Shown here one piece after another: positions 1 through 6,139 of a DNA stretch of 11,588 nucleotides (within the stretch, counting starts at the first letter, position 1; each line of letters starts with the position of its first letter). The stretch comes from DATFLK01 sp035267815 (lineage in GTDB: Bacteria; Pseudomonadota; Zetaproteobacteria; Mariprofundales; Mariprofundaceae), in NCBI GenBank assembly GCA_035267815.1, contig DATFLK010000075.1, positions 1 through 11,588 of the forward strand, given 5' to 3'. A model generated the notes under the pieces. It worked only from the letters and a program-made list of their open reading frames with translations, searched no databases and was not told the DNA's origin. Both the position numbers and the translations under genes were made by a program.

Positions 1-246
1 CTCGGGACCGAGCTTCCTGGAGCCCTTGAACATCATGTGCTCGAGCACATGCGCCAGGCCCGTCTTGCCCGGCACCTCGTCGCGTCCGCCGGCCTTCAGC
101 CAGACCTCGATGATCGCCTCCGGTGCGGAGTGATCCTCCTCGACGATCAGTTGGGTGCCGTTGGCAAAGCCAGCGCGCTGCAGCGTGGCAGCCTGGGAGA
201 GCAGGGGAGCAAGTAGAAACAGGAGGAAGAGGGCTCGCAGTATCAT
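1..246 (-). CDS. M16 family zinc peptidase (pitrilysin/insulinase-like), N-terminal part, cut by window edge
   Basis: The first 82 residues of an exported M16 metallopeptidase are visible. Residues 1-20 form a signal peptide: a short Ile-Leu-Arg start, a Leu/Phe-rich core and a SQAA cleavage region, with no lipobox Cys. The mature start has the family's typical beta-strand pattern (NGTQLIVEEDHSAP). Residues 66-70 read HVLEH, the inverted zinc motif HxxEH, with Glu69 as general base; it is followed by MMFKGS, as in this family. M16 peptidases degrade peptides and are usually 400-500 residues in the periplasmic bacterial form, often as paired subunits. The rest of the gene lies left of the window, so the second zinc-ligand region cannot be seen. 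The start at 246 is chosen because the signal peptide begins there. No Shine-Dalgarno sequence precedes it; an in-frame TTG three codons upstream is less likely. The gene follows the CinA-like gene by 71 bases on the same strand. Confidence 0.93.
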   Translation of the reverse strand, partial: MILRALFLLFLLAPLLSQAATLQRAGFANGTQLIVEEDHSAPEAIIEVWLKAGGRDEVPGKTGLAHVLEHMMFKGSRKLGPE

Positions 247-252
247 GCAGGG

Positions 253-282
253 CAATGTACGCCGCGACGGCCGTTTTTCAAG
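253..282 (-). promoter_or_regulatory. Candidate sigma-32-like promoter for the M16 peptidase gene
   Basis: On the minus strand, an exact CTTGAAA (276-282) is followed after 15 bases by GTACATTG (253-260). The latter matches the heat-shock -10 consensus CCCCATNT only at its central CAT. Transcription would then begin within a few bases of the peptidase ATG at 246. The -35 element is perfect and the -10 is weak, so this is a candidate only. The same layout is seen upstream of lon. Confidence 0.4.
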
Positions 283-317
283 CCCGTCGGTAGTGCGGAA
301 TGGGGCGCCGGAAATGG

Positions 318-1043
318 CTACGAAAGGCGGCCCAGCATCGCCTCCACATCGGCCTCCGCCTGCTCCAGCAACATCGCATCCTGACCGCTCATGCAGATCT
401 TGCCGCAGGGGCTGCCGCCGCAACGGTTCGGATAGGAGCCGATCTCGACCGCCGGGTAACGCTGCTGGATGGCGCCCAGTTCGTCGGAGAAGAGGCTCTC
501 CGGCAACTGCACCTCGATCTCGCGGCGCAGGAACGGCCGGCCGCCGAAATCGGCCAGAATCGCCTCGATCTGGGAGGTGAAGATATCCGGTACGCCGGCC
601 AGCACATAGACATTGCCGAGGTGCACCCCCGGAGCAATGGTCTTCTCGCAACGGACCAGATCCGCCCCTTCGGGCACCATCGCCATGCGCCGGCGCCCGT
701 CGGTCAGCCCCTGTTCACCGTAGCGATCGGTCATCAGATCGATCACGCCGTCGTGCTCGACGAGCGGCACGCCGAAGGCATCGGCCACCGACTGCATGGT
801 GATATCATCATGGGTCGGTCCGATGCCGCCGCTGGTGATCACCGCATCGTAATGTTCGCGCAGACGGTTGAGCGTCTTGATGATGCGGGCGGCGATATCG
901 GGAACAATGACGATCTCTTCCATCCGGCAACCGCGCTTGAACAGCCGCCCGGCCGCCACATGGGCATTGAGCTCATGCGTGCGTCCCGAGAGGATTTCGT
1001 TGCCGATCACCAGCATGGCCGCGCTCTGATGACCCATGGTCAT
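318..1043 (-). CDS. Stand-alone CinA N-terminal-type protein (MoCF/molybdopterin-binding fold)
   Basis: The 241-residue product belongs to the COG1058 group, which shares the MoCF_biosynth fold of MogA/MoeA and of the CinA N-terminus. Visible signatures are IGNEILSGRTHE with LN (residues 13-25), SGGIGPTHDD (71-80) and LAGVP (148-152). In full-length CinA this domain hydrolyses ADP-ribose or related nucleotides, and a C-terminal PncC-like amidase domain follows. Here the protein stops without that second domain, like other short family members, so the substrate is unknown and 'competence/damage-inducible' would be only an inherited label. The C-terminal part has an unusual cluster of three cysteines (208, 213, 217). 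The start at 1043 is supported by GGAGGG (1051-1056) seven bases upstream; M3 is a possible alternative. The gene lies 65 bases after the SPOR gene and 71 before the M16 gene on the same strand, so co-transcription is plausible. Confidence 0.9.
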   Translation of the reverse strand: MTMGHQSAAMLVIGNEILSGRTHELNAHVAAGRLFKRGCRMEEIVIVPDIAARIIKTLNRLREHYDAVITSGGIGPTHDDITMQSVADAFGVPLVEHDGVIDLMTDRYGEQGLTDGRRRMAMVPEGADLVRCEKTIAPGVHLGNVYVLAGVPDIFTSQIEAILADFGGRPFLRREIEVQLPESLFSDELGAIQQRYPAVEIGSYPNRCGGSPCGKICMSGQDAMLLEQAEADVEAMLGRLS

Positions 1044-1059
1044 ATCTCAACCCTCCATG

Positions 1060-1099
1060 CATGGCCTCCGCCATGGATCTGATGCACCATCCCGGTGCA
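1060..1099 (-). other. Two small hairpins between the SPOR and cinA-like genes
   Basis: In the 65-base spacer there are two perfect six-base inverted repeats. TGCACC/GGTGCA (1083-1099) has a five-base loop, and CATGGC/GCCATG (1060-1075) has a four-base loop. Neither is followed by a T-run on the minus strand, so these are not ordinary intrinsic terminators. The second lies just upstream of the Shine-Dalgarno sequence of the cinA-like gene. They may affect mRNA stability or translation; this is inference. Confidence 0.3.
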
Positions 1100-1108
1100 G
1101 GGAATCAC

Positions 1109-2563
1109 CTATTTGGTTGAGCCCTTCTTCGCCGCTGACTGTTTCTCCACAAAGGCGTTCATACCCGCCGCCTTGACCTCGGCCAGTTTCGCCTCGGCGG
1201 CCTTGCGGTCCCCGAAACTGCCGAAATGCAGTACATGCACCGGCACCCTGACCTTGGCGGTCTCCTCCTGCACCGGCAGCCCCTTGGCCTTGAGGCTCTT
1301 GGCCGCCCGATGCGCCGCTTTGGCGAAGTAGTAGGAGCCGGCGTAGATGGTGACCTGATCCCCCTTCTTCAGCGCAAAGGCACCGTGGGGTGCCAGCTTC
1401 TGCACCTGCTTCAGCTTGGCCAGTGCGACCTCGGCCGGGAAACGGCCGACCCGCAGGCGGATCATCGGCAACCGCTTCTTCTCGACGCTGACCCTCGGCT
1501 CAAAGCCGAGCTTCTGTACCTTCTTCTGAGCCTGCTTGAGGCTGGAACGGAAGACGAATACGCCGCCCTGCAGCGTATATCCGCCCTGTTGCGTGCTCGC
1601 CGCTTTCGGTGTCGCCGCCACGGCAGGCTTCGGTGCTTCAGGCGCGGCCGCCTCTCTCGCTTCGGGCTGCTGCGGCCTGGTCTGCTCCGCCGAACCGGCA
1701 GCCGGTGCCGTGTTCTCCAGCGTCTTCGGCGTGATCACCGCCATCTTCTGCTCGTCCTGATCCACCGACACAGTCTGCTGGTCCGAACCGGCCGTCGTCC
1801 CGCTCTCCGGTGTCGACATAGCCTCCATGGAGGTATCGGGTCCCGACTGTCCGGCGGCCTGCGGTGCGCTCGTATCCGGCGTCGGCACGCTCTGGTGCGC
1901 CGGTACCGGCTTGCTGGGCTGCTCGGGCTTGCTGCCACTGAAATAGAAAGCGGCGCCGGCAGCCACGGCCAGCAGTACGAGCAGCAGCGGCAACTTGCTG
2001 CCGCTCTTCTCGGGCGCCTCAGGCCCCTCTCCATCACCGCCGAAGTCGTCATCCTCCCCATCATCTTCGGGGGAGTTGGCTACGGCCTCTTCCCGCGCCC
2101 GCACGACATCATCCAGCCACGAGGTATCGGCACCGTAATCGCTCTCTTCCTGTTGTTTTGGTTCGTCCGACGGGGCATCGCCTGCTGCGGCGGATTCGGT
2201 CGCAATCTCATCGGCCGGATCGGAGAAGAGCCCGGAGGCGGCTGCCTGCGGCTCGCTGTCGGATGCCTCCGTACCGGCCTCGTCGCCGGTCTCGTCTTGC
2301 GTCATATCGTCGGGCGCGTCATACGACGACAGATCGAGATCGGGGGCTTCATGTTCATCGCGCCCCTCGCCAACCAGGGCACCCATATCCGGCTCGGTGA
2401 GGCTGTCGACCTCTCCCGTCGGGGCCCCGCCCTCTAGGGCCGCTTCGTCCAGCAGCGACTGCGCATCGCCGGCATCGGACTGCTCCGTCAAATCGCTCAG
2501 GTCAAGCTCGGCGCCCTCTCCCAGCGGTTTACCCTCTTCGTCTGTCCGGTCGCGATCCGTCAT
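1109..2563 (-). CDS. SPOR-domain membrane protein with long acidic cytoplasmic region and two tandem SPOR repeats
   Basis: The 484-residue protein has three parts. Residues 1-190 are strongly acidic, low in hydrophobicity and probably disordered, with recurring LDLS-type patches and a short helix-like segment (DTSWLDDVVRAREEA, 146-160). Residues 191-208 form one transmembrane helix (LPLLLVLLAVAAGAAFYF), predicting N-in, C-out topology. A Pro/Ala/Thr/Gln-rich periplasmic linker (about 211-325) leads to two SPOR-like repeats at about 327-400 and 402-476, containing YTLQGGVF, RLRVGRF, VTIYAGSY and VLHFGSF. SPOR domains bind glycan strands lacking stem peptides at division septa (FtsN, DedD, DamX), so a role in cell division or the envelope is likely. 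DamX also has a long cytoplasmic part, but nothing here proves orthology. The start at 2563 has AAGGAGG (2569-2575) five bases upstream. The gene lies 129 bases downstream of htpX on the same strand. Confidence 0.88.
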   Translation of the reverse strand: MTDRDRTDEEGKPLGEGAELDLSDLTEQSDAGDAQSLLDEAALEGGAPTGEVDSLTEPDMGALVGEGRDEHEAPDLDLSSYDAPDDMTQDETGDEAGTEASDSEPQAAASGLFSDPADEIATESAAAGDAPSDEPKQQEESDYGADTSWLDDVVRAREEAVANSPEDDGEDDDFGGDGEGPEAPEKSGSKLPLLLVLLAVAAGAAFYFSGSKPEQPSKPVPAHQSVPTPDTSAPQAAGQSGPDTSMEAMSTPESGTTAGSDQQTVSVDQDEQKMAVITPKTLENTAPAAGSAEQTRPQQPEAREAAAPEAPKPAVAATPKAASTQQGGYTLQGGVFVFRSSLKQAQKKVQKLGFEPRVSVEKKRLPMIRLRVGRFPAEVALAKLKQVQKLAPHGAFALKKGDQVTIYAGSYYFAKAAHRAAKSLKAKGLPVQEETAKVRVPVHVLHFGSFGDRKAAEAKLAEVKAAGMNAFVEKQSAAKKGSTK

Positions 2564-2603
2564 CCTTCCCTCCTTCGGTCAAACCTCCGGAAGCAGCTTA
2601 GCG

Positions 2604-2637
2604 CATCCGGACCGTTGCGCAAACCATCGGATGTCAA
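2604..2637 (-). promoter_or_regulatory. Operator-like 30-base concentric dyad with an overlapping TTGACA box
   Basis: In the htpX-SPOR spacer, CATCCG (2604-2609) and CGGATG (2628-2633) flank the palindrome TTGCGCAA (2615-2622). Both palindromes share the exact centre 2618.5, giving 10 of 15 symmetric positions. A consensus -35 TTGACA (2632-2637, minus strand) overlaps the upstream arm, but no convincing -10 lies 16-18 bases further on. This may be a regulator-binding site upstream of the SPOR gene. An RNA stem-loop in a htpX-SPOR transcript is an alternative. Confidence 0.35.
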
Positions 2638-2692
2638 GCGCAGGACCGTCTCGCGGGAGGAAGAGGGAGACGCCGGAGAACAAACCGCCCCG

Positions 2693-3598
2693 TTAATGCG
2701 GTTGCCCCCGAAGGGCCGCGATACGGGCCTCGATCGGCGGATGCGTGGCAAACAGATGGGCCATCCCACGGCTCTCGCCGTGGATCTTCAGTGTGGCCAG
2801 CGCATCCTGGCTCATCCCCTCCTCGCGGTGCTCTGATTGCAGGGTCCGCTGTGCGACGGTATCGATCTTCTGCAGTGCCCGGATCATCGGCTCCGAACCG
2901 ACGGCATGCGCGGCAAAAGCATCGGCCCGGAACTCGCGCCGGCGGGAGAACCAGCAGACGGGGATCATCGCTAGGATCGAGAAGATAAACTGCAGCGCCA
3001 TATAGATCATGAAACCGACGAACTGGTTGCGCTCCATGAAGGGTCGCGAGATCTGCCGGGCCAGGAAGTAGACGAAGGTGTTCATCAGCCCCTGCAGCAG
3101 CGTGATCGCCAGCATGTCGCCGTTGGAGACGTGCCCCATCTCGTGCGCCAGCACCGCCCGGACCTCCTCGTCCGATAGGTTCAACACCAGACCGGAGGAG
3201 ACCGCCACCATGGCGCGATTGCGCGTCGGGCCAGTGGCAAACGCGTTCGGTACATCGTCCCAGTAGACCCAGACCTCGGGCATCCGCAAGCCCTCGCGGC
3301 GGGCCAACTGCTGCACCGTTTCATAGACCAGCTTCTCCTTGGGGGTGGTCGGCTGCACCACCTGCTGCATGCGCATGCCGCGCTTGGCGATGAACTTGGA
3401 GAGCCACAGCGAGACGAAGGCGCCACCGAAGCCGAAGACCATCGCCCAGGCAAAATCCTGCGAGGCGATGCTCCCCCTGAGATCGATGCCGAAGGCGGGC
3501 AGCACGAACTGGATCAGGATCGTGCCGGTGATGGCCAGCGTGAAAAAGATCAGCAGATTGGCAATAATGAGAAGAAAAACACCTTTGAACCAACGCAT
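2693..3598 (-). CDS. htpX: HtpX, inner-membrane zinc metalloprotease (M48B)
   Basis: HtpX is a heat-inducible membrane protease that, with FtsH, removes misfolded inner-membrane proteins. The 301-residue product is close to the 293 residues of E. coli HtpX. Two N-terminal membrane helices are visible (about 6-30 and 47-68), then the zinc motif HEMGH (152-156; catalytic Glu153). Hydrophobic segments follow at about 163-182 and 195-216, then the third zinc ligand Glu222 in RREFRAD, and the family's C-terminal motif FATHPPIEARI (283-293). The frame stays open 15 codons further upstream, but ATG 3598 is chosen: AGGAGG (3604-3609) lies five bases before it, and MRWFKGVFL is the family's usual N-terminus. 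The upstream extension would also begin inside the promoter spacer. The gene diverges from lon and is preceded by a good sigma-32-like promoter, fitting the family's heat-shock control. Confidence 0.97.
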   Translation of the reverse strand: MRWFKGVFLLIIANLLIFFTLAITGTILIQFVLPAFGIDLRGSIASQDFAWAMVFGFGGAFVSLWLSKFIAKRGMRMQQVVQPTTPKEKLVYETVQQLARREGLRMPEVWVYWDDVPNAFATGPTRNRAMVAVSSGLVLNLSDEEVRAVLAHEMGHVSNGDMLAITLLQGLMNTFVYFLARQISRPFMERNQFVGFMIYMALQFIFSILAMIPVCWFSRRREFRADAFAAHAVGSEPMIRALQKIDTVAQRTLQSEHREEGMSQDALATLKIHGESRGMAHLFATHPPIEARIAALRGQPH

Positions 3599-3628
3599 AT
3601 GGTCCTCCTGATGTGTAAGGGTCTTTGA

Positions 3629-3657
3629 ATATGCGTGTCGCACGGCGTAAATTCAAG
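3629..3657 (-). promoter_or_regulatory. Candidate sigma-32 (heat-shock) promoter of htpX
   Basis: On the minus strand, CTTGAAT (3651-3657) is followed after exactly 14 bases by ACGCATAT (3629-3636). These match the heat-shock consensus CTTGAAA-N13-17-CCCCATNT at 6 of 7 and 5 of 7 specified bases. Transcription would start near 3622, leaving a short leader that holds the AGGAGG of htpX. Heat-shock control of htpX is established in E. coli. Assignment of this site is from pattern only. Confidence 0.6.
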
Positions 3658-3658
3658 C

Positions 3659-3689
3659 CTTGAAACCGCCCTGTGATTGCCTTACATAT
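3659..3689 (+). promoter_or_regulatory. Candidate sigma-32-like promoter of lon
   Basis: An exact CTTGAAA (3659-3665) is followed after 16 bases by TTACATAT (3682-3689), which matches CCCCATNT at CAT and the last T. A reading as a weak sigma-70 promoter (TTGAAA, 17 bases, TACATA) is also possible. Either places the transcription start at about 3694-3697, on top of the lon ATG. The -35 lies back to back with that of htpX, sharing the palindrome TTCAA-gcc-TTGAA (3652-3664). Confidence 0.5.
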
Positions 3690-3694
3690 GCCTC

Positions 3695-6115
3695 ATGGAC
3701 GAGCCAATCAACAACCCTGAAATCGTCACCCCCGAGGAGAAACCGGACGCCTCGCTGGTGCTGGCAAGCGAAGTACTACCGCCCTATCTGACACTGCTCC
3801 CGCTCGCCAACCGACCGCTCTTTCCCGGGCTGATCGTTCCGCTGGTCTACGAGGACGAGGAGCTCACCGAGGCCGTGAAGAAGGCCGCCAAGGAGGAGCA
3901 GCAGTATATCGGCCTGATACTGATGCGGGACGAGGAGGCGCCGTTCACGCCCGACAACATCTACCGGGTCGGCGTGGCCGCCAAGATCGTCAAGGCGGTG
4001 GAGATCGCCGGCCACGGCCTGCACCTGATCGTGGAGTGCATCGAGCGCTTCCGCATCCGCTCCTTCGTCAGCGAAGAGATTCCCGTCCGCGTGCAGGCGC
4101 AGTACCACAACGAAACCTCCTATAAGGACAACATCGAGCTGCGCGCCTATACGGTGGCCATCGTCAACACCATCAAGGAGCTTCTGAAGCACAACCCGCT
4201 GCACGAGGAGGAGCTCAAGCTCTTCCTCTCCCGCTTCGGCTTGGACGAGCCGAGCCATCTGGCCGACTTCGCGGCCAGCCTGACCACGGCCGGCCGCGAA
4301 GAGCTGCAGGATGTGTTGGAAACCTTCCCGATCTTCGACCGGCTGAAGAAGGTAATGGGACTGCTCAACCGCGAGCTCAACGTCAGCAAGATCCAGACCC
4401 GCATCCGCAAGAACATCGACGAGCGCATCTCCGAGCAGCAGCGCAAGTTCTTCCTGCACGAACAGCTCAAGGAGATCCAGCACGAGCTCGGCATGGAGGA
4501 GGACCCTCGCGACCAGGAGATCCGGCGGCTGAAGAAACGCGCCAAGGGGTTGAAGTTCTCGCAGGAGGCGAAGGAGCAGTTCGACGAGGAGCTGCGCAAA
4601 CTCTCCATGCTCGACTCCTCGTCGCCCGAATACGGCGTGACGCGCAACTACCTCGACTGGCTCACCGGCCTGCCGTGGGGCAAGTACAGCCGCGACCGCT
4701 TCAACCTGAAAACCGCCAGCCGGGTACTGAACCGCGACCACTCCGGACTCGAGGACGTCAAGGAGCGCATCCTCGAGTTCATCGCCGTGGGTGCGCGCAA
4801 GAAAGAAGTGGGCGGCTCAATCATCCTCTTCGTCGGCCCGCCGGGTGTGGGCAAGACCAGCATCGGCCGCGCCATCGCCGAATCGGTGGGGCGCCCCTTC
4901 TTCCGTTTCTCGGTTGGCGGCATGCGCGACGAGGCGGAGATCAAGGGCCACCGCCGCACCTATATCGGTGCCATGCCGGGCAAGATCGTGCAGGCGCTAA
5001 AACAGGTCAAGGCGGCCAACCCCGTTATCATGATCGACGAGGTGGACAAGATCGGCGCCGATTTCCGCGGCGATCCGGCCTCGGCCCTGCTGGAGGTGCT
5101 CGATCCCGAGCAGAACAGCGACTTCCTCGACCACTATCTGGATGTACGCTTCGATCTCTCGCGCGTGCTCTTCCTGCTGACGGCCAACCAGCTCGACACG
5201 GTACCGCCGCCGCTGCTGGACCGTGCCGAGATCATTCGTCTGCCGGGCTATATCGCACCGGAGAAGATGGAGATCGCGCGCAAGCACCTCTGGCCGCGGC
5301 TCTTGAAGGAGAACGCGCTGGCGCGCAGGGATGTCAAACTAACCCCGGCGGCGCTGAAACACCTGATCGAGGATTACGCGCGCGAACCCGGCGTTCGGCA
5401 GCTCGAACAGCTGCTCCGGAAAACCCTGCGCAAGGTGGCCGTCAAACTGGTCGGGGAGCCGGATGCGGTTCCCGTCACCGTCAACAACAACAACCTCGAC
5501 CAGTATGTCGGCCAGCCGCGCTTCCGCGAGAAACAGATCCGGCAGGGTGTGGGCCTCTCCACCGGCCTTGCTTGGACCGCGCTCGGCGGTACCACGCTGA
5601 CGCTGGAGGCGGCCATCGCGCACCACGATCGACGCGGTCTGAAGCTGACTGGCCAGTTGGGCAAGGTGATGCAGGAGTCGGCCGAGATCGCCTCATCCTT
5701 CATCACCGCCAACCTCGTCCGTTACGGCGCGCCAGCGGACTTCTTCGACAAGGCCTTCGTACATCTGCACGTGCCGGAGGGCGCCGTGCCCAAGGACGGC
5801 CCCTCGGCCGGTATTACCATGGCCACAGCGCTACTGTCGCTGGCTCTGAACAAGGCGCCGCATCCCGTCGCCATGACCGGCGAGCTGACGCTGACCGGCG
5901 AGGTACTGGCGATCGGCGGCGTGCGCGAGAAGCTGCTGGCCGCCAAGCGGCTCGGCATCAGCGAGGTGCTGCTACCGGCCAGCAACGAAGTGGATGTGCA
6001 GGAACTCCCGAAAAGCGTGCCGGAGGGACTGACCATCCACTACGTCAAACACTTCAACGATGTGGCCAGGCAACTCTTCGGCATTCGCCTGCGCCCGGTG
6101 AAGGCGGTCGCCTGA
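3695..6115 (+). CDS. lon: Lon, ATP-dependent serine protease
   Basis: Lon is the cytosolic AAA+ protease that degrades misfolded and short-lived regulatory proteins. The product has 806 residues (E. coli Lon has 784). Domains in order are a 25-residue acidic extension, the LON substrate-binding domain (about 31-225), a coiled-coil helical region (about 227-305), the AAA+ module with Walker A GPPGVGKTS (381-389), Walker B VIMIDEVDK (444-452) and sensor Asn498, and the protease domain (about 615-800). Catalytic Ser704 sits in PKDGPSAG and Lys746 in GGVREKLL, the usual Ser-Lys dyad. The ATG at 3695 is preferred over an in-frame TTG at 3677 because the TTG lies inside the promoter; no Shine-Dalgarno sequence precedes either. 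The gene stands alone, diverging from htpX and without clpP or clpX next to it, so it may be a second Lon in this genome. It looks complete and functional. Confidence 0.97.
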   Translation: MDEPINNPEIVTPEEKPDASLVLASEVLPPYLTLLPLANRPLFPGLIVPLVYEDEELTEAVKKAAKEEQQYIGLILMRDEEAPFTPDNIYRVGVAAKIVKAVEIAGHGLHLIVECIERFRIRSFVSEEIPVRVQAQYHNETSYKDNIELRAYTVAIVNTIKELLKHNPLHEEELKLFLSRFGLDEPSHLADFAASLTTAGREELQDVLETFPIFDRLKKVMGLLNRELNVSKIQTRIRKNIDERISEQQRKFFLHEQLKEIQHELGMEEDPRDQEIRRLKKRAKGLKFSQEAKEQFDEELRKLSMLDSSSPEYGVTRNYLDWLTGLPWGKYSRDRFNLKTASRVLNRDHSGLEDVKERILEFIAVGARKKEVGGSIILFVGPPGVGKTSIGRAIAESVGRPFFRFSVGGMRDEAEIKGHRRTYIGAMPGKIVQALKQVKAANPVIMIDEVDKIGADFRGDPASALLEVLDPEQNSDFLDHYLDVRFDLSRVLFLLTANQLDTVPPPLLDRAEIIRLPGYIAPEKMEIARKHLWPRLLKENALARRDVKLTPAALKHLIEDYAREPGVRQLEQLLRKTLRKVAVKLVGEPDAVPVTVNNNNLDQYVGQPRFREKQIRQGVGLSTGLAWTALGGTTLTLEAAIAHHDRRGLKLTGQLGKVMQESAEIASSFITANLVRYGAPADFFDKAFVHLHVPEGAVPKDGPSAGITMATALLSLALNKAPHPVAMTGELTLTGEVLAIGGVREKLLAAKRLGISEVLLPASNEVDVQELPKSVPEGLTIHYVKHFNDVARQLFGIRLRPVKAVA

Positions 6116-6122
6116 GGCGATC
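6106..6122. other. Stem-loop overlapping the lon stop codon, between convergent genes
   Basis: GGTCGCC-TGA-GGCGATC can form a seven-base stem (one G-U pair) whose loop is the lon stop codon. It sits in the 24-base gap between lon and the converging transporter gene. There is no T-run on either strand, so it is at best a weak or Rho-assisted end signal. Confidence 0.3.
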
Positions 6123-6139
6123 ACACCGGTGCGGAAGGG

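Noticed and set aside
265..289. CGACGG/CCGTCG inverted repeat upstream of the M16 gene as a terminator of the cinA-like gene
   Set aside because: The stem is only six bases with a long loop, and there is no T-run on the minus strand. It overlaps the candidate promoter.
1226..2437. A 403-codon plus-strand frame opposite the SPOR gene, and similar long frames opposite the cinA-like gene and overlapping lon
   Set aside because: Low-complexity Arg/Leu-rich translations with no motif, fully overlapped by well-supported genes. These are shadows of codon bias.
2647..2672. CGTCTC/GAGACG inverted repeat after htpX as an intrinsic terminator
   Set aside because: Six-base stem with a 14-base loop and no following T-run. 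Too weak to call.
3677..3694. TTG at 3677 as the lon start
   Set aside because: It lies between the -35 and -10 elements of the candidate promoter, has no Shine-Dalgarno sequence, and ATG 3695 follows in frame.
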